From assembly GCF_963677065.1 (NCBI RefSeq), contig NZ_OY781872.1, forward strand, positions 3,053,501 through 3,117,500: a DNA stretch of 64,000 nt, written 5' to 3'. The notes under the pieces were generated by a model. The model did no database searches. It saw only the letters and a list, made by a program, of their open reading frames with translations, and was not told where the DNA came from. The DNA comes from an uncultured Methanoregula sp. (GTDB taxonomy: Archaea; Halobacteriota; Methanomicrobia; Methanomicrobiales; Methanospirillaceae). This document shows, piece by piece, positions 27,387-35,221 of this stretch; the first letter of the stretch is position 1, and every line of letters begins with the position of its first letter. The translations under genes were made by a program, and so were the position numbers.

Positions 27387-27422
27387 TCATCGTCCGGAAC
27401 TTCCGGGGTGGTGCGCCGCTAT
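27374..27422. other. Junction between archaeal and betaproteobacterial sequence
   Basis: Left of here the genes are archaeal and the HyfB-like frame is cut in mid-domain. Right of here the first gene, ending at 27423, and all that follow are betaproteobacterial with higher GC. A palindrome TGAAGGC-AC-GCCTTCA lies at 27374-27389, exactly where the archaeal frame stops, and CCGGAACTTCCGG follows at 27394-27406. Short inverted repeats at a breakpoint suit an amplification or assembly chimera. No mobile element, integrase or tRNA is at the break. Confidence 0.85.
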
Positions 27423-28073
27423 TCAACCCGGCAGGCCTTGCGCCACGCTTGCAGCGGCGTCCCAGCCTTGTTCAAACCAGGCATCGCCCTCGAAGTAGGC
27501 GCGCAGCATGGGCAGACTGTCGTAACCCCAGAAGACCTTGCCGTCGACCTCGAGGGCCGGCACGCCGAACACGCCACGCGCGCTCGCTGCATCGGTATTG
27601 CCGCGCAGCAATGCCTTGGCGCGCGCGCCGTCGGCGCTGTCAGGGTCTTCGGGCTGCATCTGCGGCTCCAGCGCGGCGGCCAGGGCCGAGAGGCGCTCTG
27701 CGTCGAGCGCATCGTGTCCGCCCTGCCAAACATGGCGGAACACCGTGCCGGCCACAAAGCGGTTGATGCTGCCGTCACGGCTGCAGGCCAGGGCCTGGCG
27801 CAGCAGCGGCAGCGGATTGAACGGATGGCGCGCCGGCATGGCCAGCGGCACGCCCATCGAATGGCCAAGCCAGACCGCGTGGCGGTAGGTCCAGGCGCGC
27901 TTGGGAGCGATGCCCGCCGGCCCCGGGTTGCCATGCTGCTTGAGCAGCGCGCCCAGCAGCACCGGCCGGTATTCCACGCTGTAGCTGAACCCCTCCAGCA
28001 CCTCGGGCAGGCGCTCGAACGCCAGCCAGGCATAGGGTGAAACGAAGTCCAGGTGAAAAATGATGTGCTTCAT
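27423..28073 (-). CDS. DsbA-family 2-hydroxychromene-2-carboxylate isomerase-like protein
   Basis: A 216-residue thioredoxin-fold protein beginning MKHIIFHLDFVSPYAWLAFE, the hallmark of HCCA isomerase/GST-kappa-like enzymes. Ser at the active position (FVSPYAW) replaces the DsbA CxxC. The C-terminal GVFGVPALEVDGKVFWGYDSL is also typical. Family members isomerise aromatic catabolic intermediates with glutathione; the true substrate here is unknown. AAGGAG lies 8 bases before the ATG at 28073. It is the first bacterial gene beside the junction and is complete. About 250 bases upstream hold no gene. Confidence 0.88.
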   Translation of the reverse strand: MKHIIFHLDFVSPYAWLAFERLPEVLEGFSYSVEYRPVLLGALLKQHGNPGPAGIAPKRAWTYRHAVWLGHSMGVPLAMPARHPFNPLPLLRQALACSRDGSINRFVAGTVFRHVWQGGHDALDAERLSALAAALEPQMQPEDPDSADGARAKALLRGNTDAASARGVFGVPALEVDGKVFWGYDSLPMLRAYFEGDAWFEQGWDAAASVAQGLPG

Positions 28074-28331
28074 GGTTCGCTCCTTGTGTCCGTTTGCCGG
28101 GGTGTTGTTTCCCCTACGCCAGTTGTGAAAGCGCACGGCCCAGCCGGCGGCCAGCGCGCCAGGGCCTGGGCTGGCCGCCCGCACCGCCCCGCAGCGCTGG
28201 TGGCATCCCTTCCCGACGCGCACCGCGAGACGAGCAACAGTGCCAGGTTGCGGCTCTCCGCCCGCCTGTGCCGGCCAGGGCGTCCTCGAAAGGCTGCCAA
28301 CTCCGCTGGCGGCATGGATGCGCGCAGCGCC

Positions 28332-28601
28332 TCAGGGGGTAGCGTCATTGCGCGGCGGAAAGGCGATGCCGGCGCGCTGCGCGAGGCGCGCCCAGATGGC
28401 CAGGCGTTCGGCGCTGTCGGCCTGGGCCCAGGCGCGTATCTCGGGGATGGTGCGAAAGCACCCTTCGCAGTGGCTGCGGTCCTCGGACATGCGGCAGACC
28501 GAGATGCAGGGCGAGGGAATCACCTCGTCCGAATTTTTATCAAAATAGCCTGCCTCGCCTAACAGACGGGCGCGAGCAGCTATGCCTTCTGTAGCACTCA
28601 T
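28332..28601 (-). CDS. DUF1289 family protein
   Basis: An 89-residue protein with the cysteine cluster SPCISVCRMSEDRSHCEGCF, the DUF1289 signature, probably a small metal or FeS site. FRTIPEIRAWAQADSAERL follows as usual. The ATG overlaps the YbaK-like stop as ATGA, so it is co-translated. The function of the family is not known. The N-terminal 25 or so codons lie over a sequence resembling a common Comamonadaceae intergenic repeat. Confidence 0.85.
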   Translation of the reverse strand: MSATEGIAARARLLGEAGYFDKNSDEVIPSPCISVCRMSEDRSHCEGCFRTIPEIRAWAQADSAERLAIWARLAQRAGIAFPPRNDATP

Positions 28602-29125
28602 GCGATTGCGGGCTCCTGCACGACATCGACTACCGGCGCACCGGTGAGCCGCTCCAGATCCGAGGGGTGCAACGGAAACACGCCATGCGGATGCCCCGCG
28701 GCGGCCCACACGACGTCGAAGCGCAGCAGGTCGCGGTCGATCAGCGTGACCGGGGGCGTGGCGTGCGCCACGGGCGAAACACCGCCGATCGAGAAGCCGG
28801 TGCGCGATTTCACGAACTCGGCATCGGCCCGGCCGATCTTGCCCACATGGGCCTCGACCTTCTTCTCGTCCACGCGTCGGTCGCCCGAGGTGATGACCAG
28901 CACCGCCGCGTCGTCGCTCTTGCGCCGGAAGATGATGCTTTTGGCCACCTGCCCCACCAGGATGCCCAGCAGATCGGCCGCCTGCTGCGCGGTGCGCGCG
29001 GCGTCGTCGAGCATGCGGGGCATGTGGGGATGGCCTTGCGCCTGCAAGGTCGCTGCCACCCGCTGCACCCCTTCGGGAAGCGCTTTCAACTCTGCACCGC
29101 ACATGGTTTGCATTGCCTCCGCCAT
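28598..29125 (-). CDS. YbaK/EbsC-family aminoacyl-tRNA deacylase
   Basis: A 175-residue protein of the YbaK/ProX editing fold. Landmarks are VGQVAKSIIFRR, LVITSGDRRVDEKKVEAH, FSIGGVSPVAH and AAAGHPHGVFPLHP; the conserved Lys is in AKSIIF. Such proteins hydrolyse mischarged tRNA, often Cys- or Ala-tRNA(Pro). The ATG shares bases with the stop of the HMG-CoA lyase gene (TGATG) and its own stop overlaps DUF1289, so the three form one operon. Confidence 0.9.
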   Translation of the reverse strand: MAEAMQTMCGAELKALPEGVQRVAATLQAQGHPHMPRMLDDAARTAQQAADLLGILVGQVAKSIIFRRKSDDAAVLVITSGDRRVDEKKVEAHVGKIGRADAEFVKSRTGFSIGGVSPVAHATPPVTLIDRDLLRFDVVWAAAGHPHGVFPLHPSDLERLTGAPVVDVVQEPAIA

Positions 29126-30033
29126 CAGCCCGCCCGCTTGTTCAGCAGCGCCGTTGCCGCGCGCGAATTGGGCTTGCGGCCCAGAAAACCGCTGATGTAG
29201 GCGCCCGCGTCGATGAGCTTGTCGAGATCGATGCCCGTTTCGATGCCCATGCCGTGCAGCATGTAGACAACATCTTCCGTGGCCACGTTGCCCGTGGCGC
29301 CCTTGGCGTAGGGGCAGCCCCCCAGGCCGGCCACCGAGGTGTCGTACTGCCACACGCCCATCTCCAGCGTGGCAAGGGTGTTGGCGAGCGCCTGGCCGTA
29401 GGTGTCGTGGAAATGGCCTGAGATGTCGTTCAGGTCGTAATGCTGCAGCGTGGCCTCGACGGCACGCTGCACCTTGCGCGGTGTGCCCACGCCGATGGTG
29501 TCGGCCACGCCGATATGCTGCACGCCGATCTGCTTCATGAGACCCGCAAGATACGCCACACGCTCGGGAGCGATCTCGCCCTCATAGGGGCAGCCCACAG
29601 TGCAGCTCATCGCACCACGCACATGGATGCCCGCAGCCCGCGCGGCCTCGACCACGGGTGCGAAGCGCTCGATACTCTCGGCGATGCTGCAATTGATGTT
29701 CTTCTGGCTGAAGGCCTCGCTCGCCGAGCCGAACACCACGATCTCATCGGGCCGGTCAAGCACTGCCGCCTCGAAACCCTTGAGGTTGGGCGTGAGCACC
29801 GAGTAAACAATGCCACTCTGGCGTGCGATGCCGCTCATCACCTCGTGGTTGTCCGCCATCTGCGGCACCCACTTGGGCGACACATAGCTCGTGACTTCGA
29901 TGTTCTTCAGCCCCGCGTCCTGCAGGCGGTGCACCAGGCCGATCTTGACCTCGGCGGGAACGGGGGATTTCTCGTTCTGCAGGCCGTCGCGCGGGCCGAC
30001 ATCGATGAGTTTGACGCGGGAAGGAATGCTCAT
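29125..30033 (-). CDS. Hydroxymethylglutaryl-CoA lyase
   Basis: A 302-residue TIM-barrel protein. LIDVGPRDGLQNEK holds the catalytic Arg-Asp of the DRE-TIM lyases, and GGCPYAKGATGNVATED holds the active-site Cys and loop. HFHDTYGQALAN supplies metal-binding His. It splits HMG-CoA into acetoacetate and acetyl-CoA, the last specific step of leucine breakdown. The ATG at 30033 is preferred over a longer frame because the lyase homology starts immediately. The other pathway genes lie at 35-42 kb and 54-59 kb. Confidence 0.96.
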   Translation of the reverse strand: MSIPSRVKLIDVGPRDGLQNEKSPVPAEVKIGLVHRLQDAGLKNIEVTSYVSPKWVPQMADNHEVMSGIARQSGIVYSVLTPNLKGFEAAVLDRPDEIVVFGSASEAFSQKNINCSIAESIERFAPVVEAARAAGIHVRGAMSCTVGCPYEGEIAPERVAYLAGLMKQIGVQHIGVADTIGVGTPRKVQRAVEATLQHYDLNDISGHFHDTYGQALANTLATLEMGVWQYDTSVAGLGGCPYAKGATGNVATEDVVYMLHGMGIETGIDLDKLIDAGAYISGFLGRKPNSRAATALLNKRAG

Positions 30034-30236
30034 GGTCTGGCTATCGAAAAGAGGGAAAAAACGGGAGGCTTGCAGCGCAGGGGTCGGCGGACAGCCAGTG
30101 GCCAAGCGCCGGGTCTCCAGCAAGCGCAAGACTCCATTGTCCAGCCTCCAGGGGCACTGGACCACCCCATATCGTGCCAGACCATTCGCGCCTCGTGCCA
30201 TTGCAGCCCGGCTGCAGCGCACAAGAAAACCTCACT

Positions 30237-31151
30237 TCATGGCCCCACCCCACCCTGCTGCATCTCCTGCCGCAGCAGCGCCACCATCTGCACGGCCGCC
30301 AAAGACAGACGCCGCCCGCGCAGCGTGACCAGGCCGATGGGACGGCGCAGCAGGGGCTGTTTGAGAGGCCGCATCACCACCTCGGGGCGTTGTACCACTT
30401 GCGCCGCCAGTTCGGGCAAGGCGCTCACGCCCAGCTGGGCCGCCACCATGGCGGCAATCGTGGCCAGGTGCTCCACCTCATACTGCGGCGCAAAGCGGAT
30501 GCGATGGGTCAGCAGCGCTTCGTCGGCGTACTGGCGCACGCTGGTGCCTGCGGGCATGGAGATGTGCGGCAGGTCGGCCACCTCGGCCCAGCCAATCGCC
30601 CCGCGCCCGCGGGCCAGCGGGTGCGTGCACCCGACCAGCAGCACAAACGGGTCAGACGCAAGCGGGGTGTAGTCCAGATCGGCATAGGCGGGATTGGCCG
30701 CCGTGAGGGCGAAGTCCACCCGCCCGGCACGCACCATGTCGAACGCGGGGCCTGCCAGGCTGTCGAACAGCTCCAGGTGCACCCCCGGATGGTCGGCCGC
30801 AAACCGCGCCAGCGCGCGCGGCACGGCCCCCGCCGCCAACGAAGGCAAGGCGGCCAGCGCCAACCGCCCCACCTGCACCTGGGCCACGGCCTGCACGCGG
30901 CGCACGGTCTCCTCCATCTGGTGGCGCAGAAACCGCGCCTGCTCGGCAAACACCTCGCCCGCCTGCGTGAGCTGCACGGTGCGCGTGGTGCGGTCGAACA
31001 GCCGCGCGCCCAGCATTTCCTCTAGCCGCGCCAGCGTGCCCGACACCGCCGACTGCGACAAATGCATCTGCAGCGCCGTGCGCCGAAAGCTCAGCGTGTC
31101 CGCCAGCGCCAGAAAGACATCGACCTCGCGGGCCGACCAATTGATCTTCAT
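30237..31151 (-). CDS. LysR-family transcriptional regulator
   Basis: A 304-residue LysR protein: N-terminal winged helix (FLALADTLSFRRTALQMHLS, then SQSAVSGTLARLEEMLGARL) and a periplasmic-binding-like effector domain (LFDSLAGPAFDMVRAGRVDF). It is divergent from the dehydrogenase-BKACE-Bug operon with 121 bases between starts, the classical layout for a LysR activator of that operon. The effector is probably the operon's substrate or an intermediate. Confidence 0.93.
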   Translation of the reverse strand: MKINWSAREVDVFLALADTLSFRRTALQMHLSQSAVSGTLARLEEMLGARLFDRTTRTVQLTQAGEVFAEQARFLRHQMEETVRRVQAVAQVQVGRLALAALPSLAAGAVPRALARFAADHPGVHLELFDSLAGPAFDMVRAGRVDFALTAANPAYADLDYTPLASDPFVLLVGCTHPLARGRGAIGWAEVADLPHISMPAGTSVRQYADEALLTHRIRFAPQYEVEHLATIAAMVAAQLGVSALPELAAQVVQRPEVVMRPLKQPLLRRPIGLVTLRGRRLSLAAVQMVALLRQEMQQGGVGP

Positions 31152-31272
31152 AGCAGATCAGTCTATCTAAAAAGACGTCTGGACCGCGCAATTGAAGCTA
31201 CCTAGACTGCCCCACACCAACACTTGCCAGGCGCTGAAAGGGCCTGGCTTCCCAACGGAACAAGGAGACAAC
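31152..31272. promoter_or_regulatory. Divergent promoter region with candidate LysR operator
   Basis: This 121-base gap separates two divergent genes. AGACGTCT, a perfect 8-base palindrome, is at 31173-31180, close to the regulator start, and GTCTATCTAAAAAGAC overlaps it. LysR sites usually sit in such gaps. An AAGGAG site for the dehydrogenase gene lies at its right end. The operator assignment is inference. Confidence 0.35.
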
Positions 31273-32271
31273 ATGGACAAGAGTTCGCCGCGCAACGCTC
31301 GCACGGTGGTCGTGGGTGGGGGCACCATGGGCGCCGACGTGGCGGTGGTCCTGGCCCGGGGCGGCGCGCAGGTCACGGTGGTGGACCCACGTGCTGCACG
31401 CCGCGAACTGCTGCTGCCCCACATTGCCCAGGAGCTGGCCGCCGCAGGCCAGGCCGCCCATGCCGGCCCGGTGCAGGTGTGCGCCAGCCTGCAAGACGTG
31501 GACTGGAGCGGCGTGGTGCTGGTGGTCGAATGCATCACCGAGCAACTGGCCGCCAAGCAAAAGCTGTTTGCCGAACTGGAAACCGTGGCCCCCGCCCACG
31601 CCGTGCTGGCCAGCAACAGCTCGGGCTTTCCGATCAGCGCCATCGCCCAGGGGCTGGCCACAGCACAGCGCATGCTGGGACTGCACTTCTTCATGCCTGC
31701 GCACCTGGTGCCGCTGGTGGAGGTGGTGCTGGGCGAGCGCAGCGACCCGGCGCTGGGTACCTGGCTGCACGCCTTCATGCGCGGCTGCGGCAGCGTGCCA
31801 GTGCTGGTCAAGAAGGACAAGCCGGGCTTTCTGGCCAACCGCATGCAGCACGCGCTGTCGCGCGAGGCGTTTGCGCTCATCGACGAGGGCATTGCCTCAC
31901 CGGAGGACGTGGATGCCGCCGTACGGTTCGGGTTCGGCTTCCGATTCCTTGCGGCAGGCCCGGTGCTGCAACGCGACCACGCGGGTATCGAGGTGCATAC
32001 CGCAGCCGCCGCCACCATGTACCCCACGCTGTCGAACACGGACGTGCCCGCCCAGGCCCTGCGCGACAAGGTGGCCCAAGGCCAGCTCGGCATGAAGACC
32101 GGCAAGGGCTTTTTTGACTGGCCCGAAGACCGCAAGCAGGCCGAACGCACGCGCTACGACACGCTGCTGCGCGAGGGCCTGGCGTTGCTGGCCAGCGAGC
32201 TGCCCAGCATCGCGCCCCCGTCCCAGACCTCATCGACAGACACCCCATCGACCACAGGAGCCCGCGCATGA
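31273..32271 (+). CDS. 3-hydroxyacyl-CoA/carnitine dehydrogenase-family oxidoreductase
   Basis: A 332-residue NAD-dependent dehydrogenase. The Rossmann motif is VVVGGGTMGADVAVVLARGG with Asp after it. NSSGFPISAIA, LHFFMPAHLVPLVEVV and DKPGFLANRMQHALSRE are typical of 3-hydroxyacyl-CoA and L-carnitine dehydrogenases; no hydratase domain is attached. It would oxidise a 3-hydroxy acid to the 3-keto acid used by the following BKACE gene, which overlaps its stop by 4 bases. AAGGAGA precedes the ATG. Carnitine is one candidate substrate. Confidence 0.88.
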   Translation: MDKSSPRNARTVVVGGGTMGADVAVVLARGGAQVTVVDPRAARRELLLPHIAQELAAAGQAAHAGPVQVCASLQDVDWSGVVLVVECITEQLAAKQKLFAELETVAPAHAVLASNSSGFPISAIAQGLATAQRMLGLHFFMPAHLVPLVEVVLGERSDPALGTWLHAFMRGCGSVPVLVKKDKPGFLANRMQHALSREAFALIDEGIASPEDVDAAVRFGFGFRFLAAGPVLQRDHAGIEVHTAAAATMYPTLSNTDVPAQALRDKVAQGQLGMKTGKGFFDWPEDRKQAERTRYDTLLREGLALLASELPSIAPPSQTSSTDTPSTTGARA

Positions 32272-33116
32272 GTGCATCGCCCGCCGCCCCCAGCCAGTGG
32301 GCCGACCCGCTGATCGTAACCGTGGCGCCCAACGGCGCCTACAAACAACCCGCCGACCACCCGGCCGTGCCCATCACGCCCGCCACGCTGGCCACCACGG
32401 CCAAGGCCTGCCTGGACGCGGGCGCAGCCATGTTGCACATGCACATCCGTGATGCGCAGGGCCGCCACAGCCTGGATATAGAGGGCTACCGCGAAGCCCA
32501 GCGTGTGGTGCGCAAGGCCGTGGGCGATGCCATGGTCATCCAGATCACCAGCGAAGCCGCAGGCGTCTATCAGGCTCCGGCGCAGATCGCCATGGTCGAA
32601 GCCCTGCAACCCGAGGCCGTGTCCATCGGCCTGCGCGAAATCGACAAGCCCGAGATTGGCGAGGCGGGGCTGCAGCGGTTCTTCACCGGCCTGGCCCAGC
32701 GGCACACCATGGTGCAGGTCATCCTGTACGACGTGGCCGACCTGCGCCGCTGGCAGGCCTTACGCGCCAGCGGTGTGGTGCCGGATGCGCCCTGGTTCCT
32801 GCTGTTCGTGCTGGGCCGCTACAGCGCGGGGCAGACCTCCAGCCCGCGCGACCTGCTGCCCTTCCTGGCCGCCCACGAAGGCCCCGAGCCCTGGGCCGTG
32901 TGCGCCTTTGGTGCAGCAGAAAACACCTGCATCACGGCCGCCGCGCTGTTTGGCGGTCATGCTCGGGTGGGCTTCGAAAATAACCTGCTGTGCAAGGACG
33001 GCAGCGTGGCCCCCGACAACAGCGCGCTGGTGCGCCAGGCCGTTGAAGCCGCTGCCGCGCTAGGCCGCTCGCTGGCCACCGCAGCCGACATCCGGCAGCG
33101 CTTTGGCGCGCCCTGA
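32268..33116 (+). CDS. BKACE family beta-keto acid cleavage enzyme
   Basis: A 282-residue TIM-barrel protein. The metal-binding HMHIRD motif is near residue 57, and VTVAPNGAYK and RVGFENNL are BKACE signatures. The family condenses a beta-keto acid with acetyl-CoA to give acetoacetate and a new CoA ester (Kce, dehydrocarnitine cleavage and others). Substrate preference depends on pocket residues I cannot score here. Overlap with the dehydrogenase supports a two-step route: hydroxy acid to keto acid to acetoacetate. Confidence 0.92.
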   Translation: MSASPAAPSQWADPLIVTVAPNGAYKQPADHPAVPITPATLATTAKACLDAGAAMLHMHIRDAQGRHSLDIEGYREAQRVVRKAVGDAMVIQITSEAAGVYQAPAQIAMVEALQPEAVSIGLREIDKPEIGEAGLQRFFTGLAQRHTMVQVILYDVADLRRWQALRASGVVPDAPWFLLFVLGRYSAGQTSSPRDLLPFLAAHEGPEPWAVCAFGAAENTCITAAALFGGHARVGFENNLLCKDGSVAPDNSALVRQAVEAAAALGRSLATAADIRQRFGAP

Positions 33117-33182
33117 AAGCCCCTAATCCATCGACATCAACCCGCATCAGACGGGCTTCATCCATCCCCCCAGGAGACAGAC

Positions 33183-34211
33183 ATGCACCACCGCCCCGTT
33201 CCTTCCTCATCGCTGCGCACAACCCGACGCGCTGTTTTGCACGCAGCCCTTGCCGTGCCCCTGGCCCTGGGCATCGCTGGCCAAACCGCTGCGCAGACGG
33301 CTGCCACCGCCTTCCCCAGCAAGACCATCCGCTTTGTGGTGCCCTACCCGCCCGGCGGCCCCACCGACCTGATGGCCCGCATGCTCCAGCCCGAGCTGCA
33401 AAGCCGCCTGGGCGCGCCCGTGGTGGTGGACAACAAGGGCGGTGCCGGTGGCAACACGGGCAGTGCCGAGGTGGCCAAACAGGCCCCTGCCGATGGCCAC
33501 ACGCTGCTGCTGGCCGCCAGCGGCCCGATGGCGGTCAACGCCTCGCTGTATGCCAGCATGCCTTTCAACCCGCTGTCCGATCTGGCGCCGGTGATCCAGC
33601 TGTCGGCCTTTCCGCTGGTGCTCGAAGTCCACCCCTCGCTGGGCGTGAAGACACTGGCCGAGTTCCTGGCACTGGCCAAGGCGGGCAAACCGGTGCTGAG
33701 CTACGCGTCAGCCGGCAACGGCACGCCGCAGCACCTGGCGGGCGAGCTGTTCAACACCACGGCGGGCGTGAAGATGGGGCACATCCCTTACCGCGGCGCA
33801 GGCCCCGCGCTCAACGACCTGATCGGCGGGCAGGTGAACGTGATGTTCGACATCGTGGGTAGCTCGCTGCCCCACATCCAGGCGGGCAAACTCATCCCGC
33901 TGGCCGTCACATCGAGCGAGCGCGCCAAGGTGTTGCCCAACGTGTCCACCATGGCCGAGGCCGGCATTGCGGGCTACCAGATCACCGGCTGGCATGGCAT
34001 TGCGGTGCGCGCTGGCACCCCACAGGCCACCATCGACAAGCTCAATGCCACGGTCAACGCGATCTTCAAGGAGCCCGCTTTCCGCGCCAAATGGGAGGCG
34101 ATCGGCACGCCGGTGGTGGCCGGCAGCGCAGCCGACTTTGGCGCGCTGATCAAGGCCGACGCGCAGCGCCTGGGCAAGCTCGTGCGCGATGCGGGCGTAA
34201 CGGTGGATTGA
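33183..34211 (+). CDS. Bug family (TctC-like) periplasmic solute-binding protein
   Basis: A 342-residue exported protein. The N-terminus has paired arginines and a hydrophobic run (TTRRAVLHAALAVPLALG), then a cleavage region near QTAAQTA. The mature start FPSKTIRFVVPYPPGGPTDLMAR and GGAGGNTGSAEVAKQ are Bug hallmarks. These proteins bind carboxylic acids in the periplasm for tripartite transporters; no TctA or TctB gene is near. Its place behind the BKACE operon suggests it captures that pathway's substrate. Comamonadaceae carry many orphan Bug genes. Confidence 0.92.
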   Translation: MHHRPVPSSSLRTTRRAVLHAALAVPLALGIAGQTAAQTAATAFPSKTIRFVVPYPPGGPTDLMARMLQPELQSRLGAPVVVDNKGGAGGNTGSAEVAKQAPADGHTLLLAASGPMAVNASLYASMPFNPLSDLAPVIQLSAFPLVLEVHPSLGVKTLAEFLALAKAGKPVLSYASAGNGTPQHLAGELFNTTAGVKMGHIPYRGAGPALNDLIGGQVNVMFDIVGSSLPHIQAGKLIPLAVTSSERAKVLPNVSTMAEAGIAGYQITGWHGIAVRAGTPQATIDKLNATVNAIFKEPAFRAKWEAIGTPVVAGSAADFGALIKADAQRLGKLVRDAGVTVD

Positions 34212-34237
34212 GCACCGCGCGGGCTGGGGGAAGTGAC

Positions 34238-35158
34238 TCAGTAGCCGCGCCCGGGGTTCACCACCCCGGCCACCGTCTCGCCCCGCTCCAGCGCCGCCAT
34301 CTTGCGCGCGATCTGGGCAATGCTCTCGTCGCGCAGCGTGCGTGCCGAGGTATGGGGCGTGACGATGATGCGCGGGTGCGTCCAGAAAGCGTGGCCTGCA
34401 GGCAGCGGTTCGGTGCGGAACACATCGAGCGTGGCACCGGCCACATGGCCGCTGTCGATGGCGGCCAGCAGGTCGTCGTCCACCAGGTGTGCGCCACGCG
34501 CCACGTTGATCACGTAAGCGCCGGGCTGCAAGCGGGCCAGCGTGTCCTTGTTGATGACGTTGGCGGTGTCGGGCGTGAGGGGCAGCAGGTTGACCAGCAC
34601 ACGGCTGGCCGCCAGAAAGTCGTTGAACTGCTCTGCGCCCGTGAAGGCACGCACACCTTCGATGGCCTTGGGACTGCGGCTCCAGCCGTTGATCGGAAAT
34701 TCAAACTGCGCCAGCGCCTTGGCCACGCGCTCACCCAGTACACCCAGGCCCATCACTCCAACGGGGAAATCGCTGCGCAGGCGTGGCTTGCGATAGCCCC
34801 AGCGCCCCGCCTTGGTGTCTGCCTCATAGCCATCGAACTCGCGGAAGTGGCGGATGACCGCATGGCACACATATTCGGCCATCTGCACGGCCATGCCCGC
34901 ATCATCGAGCCGCACCACCAGTGCGTTGGGCGGCAGACGCAGCTTGAGCAAGGCGTCCACCCCAGCGCCAATGTTGAACAGGGCCTTGAGGCCCGGCTGC
35001 TCGTCCATGAACTGCTGGGGCGGTGCCCAGACCACGGCGTAGTCGGCCTGCGGGGAGCCGGGTTGCCACACAGAAATGTCAGCGCCAGGGAACGCGGCGG
35101 ACAGGCCCTGGCGCCAGGGCTCGGCTTTGGTGTCGGTACAGCAAAAGGTGATTTTCAT
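34238..35158 (-). CDS. ghrA: Glyoxylate/hydroxypyruvate reductase A-like
   Basis: A 306-residue D-2-hydroxyacid dehydrogenase. GVMGLGVLGERVAKALAQFE is the NAD(P) loop, INVARGAHLVDDDLL precedes the catalytic Arg-Glu-His set, and VTPHTSARTLRDESIAQ carries the His. MKITFCCTDTKAEPW at the N-terminus matches the GhrA subgroup, so the ATG at 35158 is used. It reduces glyoxylate and hydroxypyruvate. It ends 26 bases from the convergent Bug gene. Confidence 0.9.
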   Translation of the reverse strand: MKITFCCTDTKAEPWRQGLSAAFPGADISVWQPGSPQADYAVVWAPPQQFMDEQPGLKALFNIGAGVDALLKLRLPPNALVVRLDDAGMAVQMAEYVCHAVIRHFREFDGYEADTKAGRWGYRKPRLRSDFPVGVMGLGVLGERVAKALAQFEFPINGWSRSPKAIEGVRAFTGAEQFNDFLAASRVLVNLLPLTPDTANVINKDTLARLQPGAYVINVARGAHLVDDDLLAAIDSGHVAGATLDVFRTEPLPAGHAFWTHPRIIVTPHTSARTLRDESIAQIARKMAALERGETVAGVVNPGRGY

Positions 35159-35221
35159 GGCACCCAAGCGTAACGGCATTGCACCCCGCGCGCTGTCACG
35201 CACGGGGTGCCCCGATAGGGC

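Noticed and set aside
27374..27422. Interdomain gene transfer as explanation of the junction
   Set aside because: Tens of kilobases of core genes lie on each side, a gene is cut in half, and there is no mobile element; a chimera is simpler.
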